Shown piece after piece: positions 47,887-57,551 of a stretch of 64,000 bases of DNA. The notes beneath the pieces were generated by a model. It was not told the origin of the DNA and ran no database searches. It saw only the letters and a program-made list of their open reading frames with translations. The stretch is from contig JAKPOU010000055.1 in the NCBI GenBank assembly GCA_029547705.1, positions 124,001 through 188,000 on the forward strand. Direction: 5' to 3'. A program made the translations under genes and the position numbers. Source of the DNA: Bacteroidota bacterium. GTDB lineage: Bacteria > Bacteroidota > Bacteroidia > Bacteroidales > VadinHA17. Each line of letters begins with the position of its first letter. Within the stretch, counting starts at the first letter, position 1.

Positions 47887-49797
47887 ATGAGTTTAAAAAA
47901 TTTAAAATATCTGGGATTAATATTTATTTCATTACTTGCCTATAATGCTTATTCTCAGGATAAAACACAGACTGACAGTCTGAAAAGGGCAATGACAGAC
48001 GGTCAGGCAGTGGAAATGGCTGACAGTTCCGGAGTGGAAACAGCCGACAGCTCCGGCGTGGAGCTGATCGACAATCCCGGAAAGATTGTGATTGATTCGC
48101 TGAAAAGGAAGGGAATAATACTCAGTGACCAGAAAGAAATGCCGGAAATAGTACTTTCTGCTGAACAGGCAGTAAAATTCCTTCAGGAACGCAGCATGCC
48201 GGGATACTGGAAAAATCCTGATGATCCTCTGAGGGCTGCAATCCGTCAGCTGGTATTCAAAGCCATCAATCCTCCCTGGGATTCCGCGGAACTGTTCATC
48301 TCAAAATACCCTTTTGACTCCCTGAATGTTTCGTGGGATAAATTTTATGTCTGGAAGCCCGTCAGAATGAAGATTCCTGCCATCTCTCCCCCTCCTTTGC
48401 CCACAGTTGCCGATACGATGGCACTGCCAGTAATCCCGGTCTGGGATTATCCCCCCGACACGGCCCGGATCATTGATATTAAAATCCCTGAGTTTCCGGA
48501 ACGATCAGTACGCAGGGCATATTTAAAGGATACTGTCATATACGTGGTTGCAGATACTTTGCGGGAAGTGGTTCCGGATTATCCCGGATTCCCGTTTACG
48601 CATTACGATGCACCATTCCAGGGTGATTCTCTAAGGACAGCAGTAAGAACACTCAGCAGTTACATTCAGGCAAAGGATTCAAGCATAGTCTATTTCACTG
48701 GTCTCGGGGATGTTATAACTCCGGTCTGGCTCAATTCCCGTTCAGGGATGATGCACCGGTACTGGCTGAAGACTGATCTGAATGATTCGGTAACGGTATG
48801 GATTGGCTCACAGGACAGAAATACCATTGGTCTTTACCTTGAGACGGGCGTGAGTTTTGCCAGGCCCGTGAGACAGGGTTATCAGTCAACAGCAAGAATC
48901 GAATTGCAGGAGATAGACAAATCCACATTGCTTGCAGTAAAAAAAATCATCACAAAACCTCTCCGCTGGAAGTATCACACCGAAACTTCATTTGCCCTGA
49001 ACCAGGCTGCACTTTCAAACTGGGTAAAGGGAGGGGAAAGCAATATATCAACATCCATTGATATTACCGGGTATGCCGACTATACAAACAAGCCATACAA
49101 CATCACATCCAATAATTTTGCCCGTATCAAGTATGGTCTGGTTGCTTCGGGCGATAAAGGGGTAAGAAAGAACCTCGACCTGCTGGAAACCAATTCCAAG
49201 ATCAACCACAAGGCTTTCGGGAAGTTTGATTTCAGCGGGATACTTTTGTTTAAAACGCAGATAGCCAAGGGATATAATTATCCCAATGATTCGGTGCCGG
49301 TGTCGAAATTTCTTAACCCGGGAATTCTTACACTCGGTGTGGGACTTGATTATAAACCGGATAAAAATACTTCCCTCAACTTTTCACCGGTATCCTACAA
49401 GGGTACTTATGTGCCGGATACGGCAAATATTGACCAGACTAAATACGGTATTGCAGCAAACCGGAGATCAAAGAATGAGTTCGGGGCCAGCTTCATGATA
49501 AGCAATGTATATAAACTGACTCCAACCATTGCGCTGACAAACAGGCTTCAGCTCTTTACCAATTATATTAATAATCCGCAGAATATTGATATAGACTGGG
49601 AAATGATAGTTACGGCCAAACTCAACTGGTTTACCGATGTAAGGCTCAACACCCATCTTATATTTGATGATGATACAAAGACAGCTGTTTATGACAAGGA
49701 TAACAAGCCGGTGATGGGACCGGATAATCAGATTAAGAAAACTGCCCGGGTCCAGTTCAAGCAGTTACTGGGTTTTTCCTTTATATTCAGGTTTTAA
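47887..49797 (+). CDS. DUF3078-like outer membrane-associated protein
   Basis: Signal peptide; WKYHTETSFALNQAALSNWVKGGESNIS...; terminal FSFIFRF typical of beta-barrel outer membrane proteins. Confidence 0.7.
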   Translation: MSLKNLKYLGLIFISLLAYNAYSQDKTQTDSLKRAMTDGQAVEMADSSGVETADSSGVELIDNPGKIVIDSLKRKGIILSDQKEMPEIVLSAEQAVKFLQERSMPGYWKNPDDPLRAAIRQLVFKAINPPWDSAELFISKYPFDSLNVSWDKFYVWKPVRMKIPAISPPPLPTVADTMALPVIPVWDYPPDTARIIDIKIPEFPERSVRRAYLKDTVIYVVADTLREVVPDYPGFPFTHYDAPFQGDSLRTAVRTLSSYIQAKDSSIVYFTGLGDVITPVWLNSRSGMMHRYWLKTDLNDSVTVWIGSQDRNTIGLYLETGVSFARPVRQGYQSTARIELQEIDKSTLLAVKKIITKPLRWKYHTETSFALNQAALSNWVKGGESNISTSIDITGYADYTNKPYNITSNNFARIKYGLVASGDKGVRKNLDLLETNSKINHKAFGKFDFSGILLFKTQIAKGYNYPNDSVPVSKFLNPGILTLGVGLDYKPDKNTSLNFSPVSYKGTYVPDTANIDQTKYGIAANRRSKNEFGASFMISNVYKLTPTIALTNRLQLFTNYINNPQNIDIDWEMIVTAKLNWFTDVRLNTHLIFDDDTKTAVYDKDNKPVMGPDNQIKKTARVQFKQLLGFSFIFRF

Positions 49798-49842
49798 TCT
49801 GTTGAGGCTTTAATTTGTTCAGATTTTGATCTTTTTCAGGTT

Positions 49843-50964
49843 TTAGAGCGGTTTGTGGTATATCCTCCATTTCTTGAGTATCTGTCCGCCTATTCTCTCA
49901 CATTCGCCTATCATGGTTTTATTGGTTTCCAGAACCAGGTGGACATCAATGGAATCCATTTTGTGCCGTATGCATGAATCTATTATTTTAACTGCCATCA
50001 GCACGTCGATTCCCTGATTCCTGAATTCCTTCTTTATGCCGCCCAGCATCATAAGGAGCTTTCTTGACCTTCTTGAGGCTTTCAGAATCCTGATGAAACC
50101 GAATGGAAACAATTTTCCTTTTGCTGCCTTTATACCCTCACTGATATCCGGTATGCCAACGGCGAAGCCCACCATCTTTCCTTCAGATTCCACAACTTTT
50201 ACAAATTGAGGGTCAAGTATCATGAGATATCTTTTTGCAAGGTCCATCTTTTCCTGGTCATAAAGCGGAACAAAGCCGTATATCTCTATGAAAGTCTGGT
50301 TCAGGAGTTCCAGGACAGGCAGGATATATTTTTTTATCTCCTGCTTCGATTTGAATTCGATTACTCTGAACTGATTGTTTCTGCTGATTCTCGTGTAGGC
50401 TCTTTCATATATCTCCGGGAGTTTTTCAGGGATCCTGATGAAGTAGTTTACCAGGTCAACTTTCTTTTCAAAGCCTTCCCTTTCCAGCATAACAGGCATA
50501 TAGGGGGAGTTTGTGGCACTGACAATGAAGGAAGGATATTCGAATCCCTCAATCTGGAAACCCTGGGGATCCTTGTCGGAGAATCCCAGTGGTCCCACGA
50601 GCTTTTCCATTCCTTTTTCCCTGGCCCATTTCTCGGCCGTGGAGATCAGTGCATGAAATACTTCCTGATCTTCAAAGCATTCCATGAAGCTGAAACGGCC
50701 ATGATTCTCCCCGTGTATCTCGTTGTAACGCCTGTTAATTATTCCCATTATCCTGCCCACCGGCTTCTTTCCCCTGAAAGCCAGCCAGAGGGCAGTATCC
50801 GAATAATTGAATGCCCTGTTTCTTTTACTGTCAAATAATTCCCACTCATCCATATAGATGGGTGGCAGCCATTCAGGATCATTTTTGTGGATTTCAGCGG
50901 GAAGATAAATGAATTTCCTGAGGTCTCTTTTTGTCAGAACCTCTCTGACAAGCAGTTCAGCCAT
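49843..50964 (-). CDS. GNAT-like N-acetyltransferase family protein
   Basis: FIYLPAEIHKNDPEWLPPIYMDEWELFDSKRNRAF; conserved Bacteroidetes-type hypothetical with GNAT fold features. Confidence 0.65.
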   Translation of the reverse strand: MAELLVREVLTKRDLRKFIYLPAEIHKNDPEWLPPIYMDEWELFDSKRNRAFNYSDTALWLAFRGKKPVGRIMGIINRRYNEIHGENHGRFSFMECFEDQEVFHALISTAEKWAREKGMEKLVGPLGFSDKDPQGFQIEGFEYPSFIVSATNSPYMPVMLEREGFEKKVDLVNYFIRIPEKLPEIYERAYTRISRNNQFRVIEFKSKQEIKKYILPVLELLNQTFIEIYGFVPLYDQEKMDLAKRYLMILDPQFVKVVESEGKMVGFAVGIPDISEGIKAAKGKLFPFGFIRILKASRRSRKLLMMLGGIKKEFRNQGIDVLMAVKIIDSCIRHKMDSIDVHLVLETNKTMIGECERIGGQILKKWRIYHKPL

Positions 50965-51161
50965 GTTAGTTCAGTTTACAATGCAGGTTAAAATAAAACA
51001 AATATATGAAAAAAACTGATCTGTGTTTCATTCTTTTATCTTTTTTATGCTTTTATTCTTCTGAGGTGCCGGAAAAACAGGGGATGTCGTCCGGGCAACA
51101 GGAAAAATCAGGGCAAGGGAATAATGATTGCAGGCTGCTGCAGGTGTTTACGGAATTATGT

Positions 51162-52034
51162 TCAAAGCAGGATCAGATCGAGTATGACAAAGGCGGCAAA
51201 GACAATGCTTGCGATGCCGTTAGTGGTTCCGAAGGCCAGGTTTACCCTGCTCAGGTCATCTTTCTTCACAATGAGATGCTGATATATTAGCAGGGAGATG
51301 AATATCAGGGCACCCGTCCAGAAAAGAAAGCGGCCGTTTCCTGCAGTTCCTGCCACGATGACGAGGATAATTGTCAGCAGGTGAACAAGCACTGATACCC
51401 TTATTGCTTTGCTGATGCCAAGGGCTGAGGGTATTGAGTGCAGCCTGTTATACCTGTCAAAGGAATCATCCATCAGCGAATAGATGATGTCAAAGCCGCT
51501 CACCCATGTCAGTACGATGAATGAATATACAAGGGGCAGAAATGAAAAGCGGCCGGTGACGGAAATATATGCCCCGATGGGAGCCAGGCTCAGTCCGAGG
51601 CCGAGTATGAAATGACAGAGTGAGGTAAAGCGTTTTGTAAGACTGTAACCGAGAATAATCAGCAGTGCCAGGGGTGCAAGCATCAGGGTGAGCCTGTTGA
51701 TAAATCCGGCTGCAGCGATAAACAGTACGGAATTTACTGTCACAAAAATGGCAGCTGATGCCGGACTGATTTTTCCAGAAGGAATTTCCCGGTCTTTTGT
51801 CCTGGGATTCAGTGCATCATACTTCCTGTCGGCAATCCTGTTAAAACCCATGGCAGCATTCCGTGCGAGAACCATGCAGAGTATTATCAGCAGAAAAAGC
51901 CTGAAACTGAATTTCTCACTGTCTCCGGTCACTGCCAGTGTAAAGCCGATCAGGGCAAAAGGCATGGCAAACACAGTATGGCTGAACCTGACAAGAGACA
52001 GGTAATTCCTTACCGACCTGAAAAAAACACTCAT
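51162..52034 (-). CDS. UbiA family prenyltransferase
   Basis: NAAMGFNRIADRKYDALNPRTKDREIPSG; FDIIYSLMDDSFDR. Confidence 0.92.
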   Translation of the reverse strand: MSVFFRSVRNYLSLVRFSHTVFAMPFALIGFTLAVTGDSEKFSFRLFLLIILCMVLARNAAMGFNRIADRKYDALNPRTKDREIPSGKISPASAAIFVTVNSVLFIAAAGFINRLTLMLAPLALLIILGYSLTKRFTSLCHFILGLGLSLAPIGAYISVTGRFSFLPLVYSFIVLTWVSGFDIIYSLMDDSFDRYNRLHSIPSALGISKAIRVSVLVHLLTIILVIVAGTAGNGRFLFWTGALIFISLLIYQHLIVKKDDLSRVNLAFGTTNGIASIVFAAFVILDLILL

Positions 52035-52552
52035 TGACAGAGAAGCTTCTGGTATATATCGTAGCTTTCATCATCGAATGCAACGAATATAACTCTCGAG
52101 GGGGAGGAATTATTTTTCAGGAATCTCTTTGTTTCATTGACTGCAATCAGGGCTGCAAGATCTTTCGGAAACCTGTATGCACCTGTGGATATTCCCGGGA
52201 AGGCTATCGATTCAATATTATTGGATTTGGCCAGTGCAAGGCTTGACTTGTAGCATGAAGCCAGCAAATCGGTTTCATTCCGGCTGCCTCCATGCCAGAT
52301 AGGTCCTACTGTGTGAATAATATTTCTGGCTTTCAGATTGTAACCCTTCGTGATTTTTGCTTCGCCCGTCCGGCATCCGTCAAGTTTCAGACATTCGGTA
52401 TAGAGTTCAGGTCCTGCAGCCTTGTGTATGGCCCTGTCAACCCCGCCGCCCCCCAGAAGTGAGTTGTTTGCAGCATTCACTATTGCATCGACGTCAAGAG
52501 TGGTAATATCTCCTTTTATGAGTTCAATTCTCTCCTTACACATCTTTTCCAT
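52031..52552 (-). CDS. Macro domain protein (O-acetyl-ADP-ribose deacetylase-like)
   Basis: IELIKGDITTLDVDAIVNAANNSLLGGGGVDRAIHKAAG; FPGISTGAYRFP. Confidence 0.94.
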   Translation of the reverse strand: MEKMCKERIELIKGDITTLDVDAIVNAANNSLLGGGGVDRAIHKAAGPELYTECLKLDGCRTGEAKITKGYNLKARNIIHTVGPIWHGGSRNETDLLASCYKSSLALAKSNNIESIAFPGISTGAYRFPKDLAALIAVNETKRFLKNNSSPSRVIFVAFDDESYDIYQKLLCQ

Positions 52553-55005
52553 TATCTTATACTTGCTTTAAGTTCTGTTTTAAACACCTCGATCAGATTA
52601 TTCATGGTTTTATCAATGGTCCTGTCAGTGAGTGTTTTCATTTCATCCCTCAGAATGAAGCTCACTGCATAGGATTTCTTGTTATGGCCAAGCGATTCGC
52701 TCTCGTATACATCAAAGAGGTCCACTTCCCTGAGAATTTGCTTTTCCGTTTTAAAAGCTATCTCCTTTATCCGGCTGAAAGGGATTTCCTTGTCGAGGAG
52801 AAGCGCAAGATCCCTTCTTACCCAGGGGTATCTGGGAAGCTCCCTGAACAGGATCCTGTGTCTGCTGATCAGCCGGATGAGCTGATCCCACTCTATATGA
52901 GCGTAAAACACATCCTGGCCGATATCGAATTTTTCCAGGTACTCCCCGGAAATTTTTCCTGCTTCGGCAATGAGTTTATTGCCGGACAGGTAAGTTACTG
53001 ATTCGGAGAAATATTTTCTGTCGCTTTCGGAATTGCCGATGTTTCCGGGATCCAGACCGAGTCTTGTGAAAACCATTTCAACCGCTGCCTTGATATTATA
53101 GAAATCGGTTGGGGAGGTCTTGTAATTCCATCTCTGCTTTCCCCTGTTTCCTGAAATAAAAATATCAAGACATTTTTTTTCAGAGTAATCATCCACAACA
53201 GGGAAAGCTCCGCCGGATTTTTTGTGGAAATAGCAGTTCCCGAATTCGTATAGCTTAAGATCGGTGTTCTGGCGGTTTATGTTCCGTGCCACCGAGCTGA
53301 GCCCCCCGTACAGAAGGGACTGTCTCAGTGCATTGAGATCTGAACTGAGGGGATTTGCCAGTACCACCAGCCGGTCGCGGTCGAAATCACCGCTTTCGTA
53401 AAAGGATGCCGGATTGAGGGAATTGCACATTATTTCTGCATATCCGTTGGCTGTCAGCATATCGGAGATGATATTCTGAAGCTTTTCCCTGTCGGGTTTG
53501 GGAGGGAAATAAAGTGTTGAGTTGACATGGTCGTCAATCTCAATATTATTATATCCGTATATTCTCAGTATCTCTTCCACCACGTCGGCTTCACGGTGGA
53601 CATCAACCCGGTACAGGGGTATCTCAAGGGTCAGCCTGTCGCCGTCCTCTTTCAGTATCCTGATATCCAGCAGATCCAGTATTTTTTTAATGATCTGTGA
53701 ATCGATCTGTTTCCCGATCAGCCTGGCAATGTTTCTGTAGCTTACATCAACAGTCCTGCGTTTAATCTTTTCCGGATAAACATCCACCACATCCGATGAT
53801 ATTTTTCCCCCTGCAATATCCTTAATAAGCATTATTGCTCTTTTGAGGGCCCAGCCGGACCTTTCAGGGTCGGCACCCCTTTCGAAACGGAATGATGCAT
53901 CGGTATTGAGGCTATGTCTTTTTGCTGTTTTCCTTATGGTTACCGGATTGAAATATGCACTTTCCAAAAAGACATTCCTCGTATTTGCGGTAACACCCGA
54001 TTTTATTCCCCCGAATACACCTGCAATGCACATTCCCTCATTGACATTGGTGATCATGAGGTCTCTGGAAGAGAGTTTTCTCTCCACACCGTCGAGTGTG
54101 ATGAATGGTGAATTGTCGGGAAGATTGCGTATGATCACTTTTCTTCCGTCAATCTTGTCGGCATCGAATGCATGCAGAGGCTGGCCAATTTCATGATGGA
54201 CAAAATTGGTGATGTCAACCACATTGTTTATCGGACTCTGTCCTATAGCCCGGAGCCTGTTTTTGAGCCATGCCGGTGATTCGCCCACTTTCACCCCGCT
54301 TATGGTGATACCGGTGTATCTGGGGCATGCTTCCCTGTTCTCAATTATCACTTCATAGGGATTGTCGTTGTTATCAGGCCTGAAGTTTTCCACTGACGGA
54401 AGAACCGCTCTTTCCGAGAAATCTTCATTTATGTTCAGATAGGCTGCGATATCCCTGGCCACTCCGAAATGGGAGCCGCTGTCGATCCGGTTTGGTGTCA
54501 GGCCTATTTCAAATACTGTATCCCTGACTACTTCGAAATATTCTGAAAGGGCCGTGCCCGGCACGGCATTCTCATCCAGTACCATGACACCCTCATGCGA
54601 TGTTCCGAGGCCCAGTTCATCCTCGGCGCAGATGTTGCCTTCGGAAAGTTCGCCCCTTATCCTTGTTTTCTTGATTACAATACTCTCATCACCCTTAAAA
54701 ACCCGGGTACCTGTGGTGGCTACCGGAACTTTCTGTCCGGGTGCAACATTCGGCGCACCGCATACTATCTGCAGGGGCCCTCCTGTGCCGGTATCAACGG
54801 TTGTAACCGTAAGCTTGTCGGCTCCGGGATGTTTTTTGCATGTCAGCACCTCCCCGACAACAATGCCTTCCAGCCCGCCTTTTACAGATTCCCATTCTTC
54901 GACAGCTTCCACTTCAAGGCCGATGGCTGTGAGAATGGCAGACAGCTTCCCCGGATCTATGTCAATGTCGAGATAATCCCTGAGCCAGTTGTATGAGATC
55001 TTCAT
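52552..55005 (-). CDS. pheT: Phenylalanine--tRNA ligase beta subunit
   Basis: MKISYNWLRDYLDIDIDP; tRNA-binding VVGEVLTCKKHPGADKL; RFERGADPE; C-terminal FDX-ACB domain. Confidence 0.96.
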   Translation of the reverse strand: MKISYNWLRDYLDIDIDPGKLSAILTAIGLEVEAVEEWESVKGGLEGIVVGEVLTCKKHPGADKLTVTTVDTGTGGPLQIVCGAPNVAPGQKVPVATTGTRVFKGDESIVIKKTRIRGELSEGNICAEDELGLGTSHEGVMVLDENAVPGTALSEYFEVVRDTVFEIGLTPNRIDSGSHFGVARDIAAYLNINEDFSERAVLPSVENFRPDNNDNPYEVIIENREACPRYTGITISGVKVGESPAWLKNRLRAIGQSPINNVVDITNFVHHEIGQPLHAFDADKIDGRKVIIRNLPDNSPFITLDGVERKLSSRDLMITNVNEGMCIAGVFGGIKSGVTANTRNVFLESAYFNPVTIRKTAKRHSLNTDASFRFERGADPERSGWALKRAIMLIKDIAGGKISSDVVDVYPEKIKRRTVDVSYRNIARLIGKQIDSQIIKKILDLLDIRILKEDGDRLTLEIPLYRVDVHREADVVEEILRIYGYNNIEIDDHVNSTLYFPPKPDREKLQNIISDMLTANGYAEIMCNSLNPASFYESGDFDRDRLVVLANPLSSDLNALRQSLLYGGLSSVARNINRQNTDLKLYEFGNCYFHKKSGGAFPVVDDYSEKKCLDIFISGNRGKQRWNYKTSPTDFYNIKAAVEMVFTRLGLDPGNIGNSESDRKYFSESVTYLSGNKLIAEAGKISGEYLEKFDIGQDVFYAHIEWDQLIRLISRHRILFRELPRYPWVRRDLALLLDKEIPFSRIKEIAFKTEKQILREVDLFDVYESESLGHNKKSYAVSFILRDEMKTLTDRTIDKTMNNLIEVFKTELKASIR

Positions 55006-55061
55006 TTTGTAATTTTATTAACAGAAGTGCAAAAGTAAGAATTTTGCAAAATGTTTTGATC

Positions 55062-55086
55062 ATTGCCGGCTATTTCAGCCGGTAAT
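55062..55086 (-). terminator. Candidate hairpin/terminator between the secreted hypothetical and pheT
   Basis: ATTGCCGGCTatttcAGCCGGTAAT, 10-bp stem with one wobble pair; no clear T-tract. Confidence 0.4.
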
Positions 55087-55193
55087 TTATGTGAGAATCT
55101 CGGTGCGGCCAATTGAATTAAATAATGTGAGATCCTCGGTTCCGGCATTAAGCAAAGCGGGGAATATACTGCCGGATTCTGTAATTCTGATGA

Positions 55194-56228
55194 TTATCTA
55201 GGTGTTGATAATTTAAATCCGCTCTTATTCAGTACGGGATCAAAATTTGGATTATAGCTTTGCTGGTCTGTATATATTATTTCCCCGAGATTATTCACCC
55301 ATCTGTATTTCCAGTGGTTTGTATCTGTTTCAGTTTCCCCTGTGTGAGGGTTGCTGAATTCATTCTGGCCTGTCAGGTTGAGGTACATATCTTTGTTGAT
55401 CTCCGAATTGGTCCGGTTGTGGCTTTCACTGATCGCCCTGTCCAGCGCCTGGATCTCCTGCTGGGTAAGGATCATCTGTCCGGCCCGTTGACGCTGACCA
55501 TTTGCCTCATTCACAACCCATGAAGTATTCCATTTACCTGAATTCTGGATTACGCTCAGTACCGGCTCCCATTTGTCCAGTTCACCGAAGGGCGCTCTGA
55601 TCAGCATGGTGCTCCTGTTTTTCCACATACCCGCTCCGCTGTACCCGTAATCCTCTATCACTGTAATCATTCTTTCCTGGTATTTTTTACCCCGTTCGGA
55701 ATAACTGTATTCAAGCATTCCTGCCTGGTACGATAAATTCGTAAATGCAAGTACAGAAGGATCCGTAAGTCTATGAAACAATTCCGCAAGTTCCTGAAGC
55801 GGCTTTTCTGAAATAATATTTACATCCACAGCTTCAGGATGTGCATAGGGTATCGCAACCTCGTAAATGAATCCTGACGGAGTTCTTTTTCTTCTTACAA
55901 GGCAATTATTGAAGACAGATCCTTCCGGATATCCGAAGGCTCGGGACTGATCCACGCACATCATTTCCGGAAGCCAGCGTATCATTACACTTCCCGTCTG
56001 ATCATCCTTTACAGCCATATCAAATTTACAGTCAATCATATTGGCTGCACCGGCAATCTGGTCAGACATTATTCTGATTGCGCCGCCATCTATTGTCCAT
56101 CCTGAAGGAATCAGGAGGCTGAGGGCTTTCTCCCTGGGCTCATCAACACGCTTGAAATATATACCTTGTGTTTGTCCGGAAACCCCTGGGTAAAATACAC
56201 TTAATACAAACCAGAGCAAATAACGCAT
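55194..56228 (-). CDS. Secreted hypothetical protein
   Basis: 344 aa ORF with N-terminal signal peptide-like segment; no family recognised. Confidence 0.65.
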   Translation of the reverse strand: MRYLLWFVLSVFYPGVSGQTQGIYFKRVDEPREKALSLLIPSGWTIDGGAIRIMSDQIAGAANMIDCKFDMAVKDDQTGSVMIRWLPEMMCVDQSRAFGYPEGSVFNNCLVRRKRTPSGFIYEVAIPYAHPEAVDVNIISEKPLQELAELFHRLTDPSVLAFTNLSYQAGMLEYSYSERGKKYQERMITVIEDYGYSGAGMWKNRSTMLIRAPFGELDKWEPVLSVIQNSGKWNTSWVVNEANGQRQRAGQMILTQQEIQALDRAISESHNRTNSEINKDMYLNLTGQNEFSNPHTGETETDTNHWKYRWVNNLGEIIYTDQQSYNPNFDPVLNKSGFKLSTPR

Positions 56229-56466
56229 TACTTTCTTTTTTTTATAATATAAATTTATGAATTCGAAACAGAATAATCAATAATTATGGAAGTATTATCA
56301 GTATCCTTTCTGTAACAGCCTCTTGCCTTGCCGCAAGTCTGACACACATGACTGTTTCCGGTTCACAATTCAGTAAAGCTGTAAAAGTGTACAACTATTT
56401 AAGTTTCCTTTATTCTATTGCAGGGAAGGCCGGTATTTCCTTATCTTTGCAGGCAAAGTCTGCTAT

Positions 56467-57258
56467 ATGATAATAGAAAAAGAAGACAAGCTGATTCTTG
56501 TTACAAATGATGACGGTCTGTATGCAGCCGGCCTGAGAACCCTTCTGGAGGTTATGGAAGAGTTCGGCAAGGTTGTTCTTATATCAACCCTCGAAAGCCA
56601 GTCGGGGATGTCACAGGCACTAACCGTTAAGACACCGCTGCGGACAAAACTGCTTGAAGAGAACGAAAGGCACAGAATATATGCCTGCAACGGCACTCCG
56701 ACCGACAGTATTAAGCTGGCAATCAATCAGCTTCTTGAAAGGAAACCCGATTTTGTCGTGTCGGGCATCAATCATGGTGCAAATGCATCGGTGAGTGTTT
56801 TATATTCCGGTACCATGGCTGCAGCACTTGAAGGCTGCCTGTATGGGATTACATCGGTGGGCTTTTCCCTTAACAGCTTCTCACGTGAGATAGATTTCTC
56901 CGTGTGCAGGGATTTCATCCGCATTATTATGAATGATTTGTCAGCCGGGCCGCTTCCTGAAGGAATTTGCCTCAACGTGAACATTCCGGCTGTAAAAAGG
57001 GAAGAAATCCGGGGGATGCTTGTTTGCCGGCAGTCAAGGGGCAACTGGAAGGAGGAGTTTGACAAGCGCAAGGATCCCATGGGAAGAACATATTACTGGC
57101 TGACCGGCCTGTACAACAACCATGAACCGGATGCTGAGGATACTGACGAATGGGCCCTCAGGAACAACTATGTTTCGGTTGTTCCGGTATCAATTGACAT
57201 GACGGCCCACGGATATATTGATACTCTAAGGAACAGGCTGAATGGATCTTCCCGCTAA
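56467..57258 (+). CDS. surE: 5'/3'-nucleotidase SurE
   Basis: LVTNDDGLYAAGLRTL; SGINHGANAS.SVLYSGTMAAALEG. Confidence 0.95.
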   Translation: MIIEKEDKLILVTNDDGLYAAGLRTLLEVMEEFGKVVLISTLESQSGMSQALTVKTPLRTKLLEENERHRIYACNGTPTDSIKLAINQLLERKPDFVVSGINHGANASVSVLYSGTMAAALEGCLYGITSVGFSLNSFSREIDFSVCRDFIRIIMNDLSAGPLPEGICLNVNIPAVKREEIRGMLVCRQSRGNWKEEFDKRKDPMGRTYYWLTGLYNNHEPDAEDTDEWALRNNYVSVVPVSIDMTAHGYIDTLRNRLNGSSR

Positions 57259-57260
57259 GT

Positions 57261-57428
57261 TTGACAGACAGCGGTATTGCAACGCAGATGATTACTCTTT
57301 GCGTGGTGCCGAATGTACTGGTTTTTTTGATTTTCAATCATTATGACATGCTGAAGGCAGCAAGGGGAGTCCTTGGCCTGACAATTGCATGGGCATTCCT
57401 GATCTTTGCGGTTAAATTCCTTGTATGA
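57261..57428 (+). CDS. Small hydrophobic membrane protein (46 aa from ATG 57288, 55 aa from TTG 57261)
   Basis: In-frame translation (M)TDSGIATQMITLCVVPNVLVFLIFNHYDMLKAARGVLGLTIAWAFLIFAVKFLV*, two TM-like segments; below ORF track cut-off. Confidence 0.55.
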   Translation: MTDSGIATQMITLCVVPNVLVFLIFNHYDMLKAARGVLGLTIAWAFLIFAVKFLV

Positions 57429-57551
57429 AACTTTCACAAGCCAATACCGGAGGGAAGCAATGAAGCCGGTCCTGCATATTCTGCCGCAGGAAGGATACAG
57501 GCTGCCCGGTTTACAGCGTTGTCATAATAATTTTCCGAATGAACTAAACTG

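Noticed and set aside
48010-48065. Short peptide repeat (ADSSGVE x2) in the DUF3078-like protein
   Set aside because: Only two short imperfect copies, compatible with a low-complexity linker.
51006-51290. ORF 51006..51290 (+), signal-peptide-like MKKTDLCFILLSFLCFYSS
   Set aside because: Its 3' half is antisense to the UbiA gene; the low-complexity N-terminus alone is weak evidence. Could be a remnant lipoprotein fragment, but not supported.
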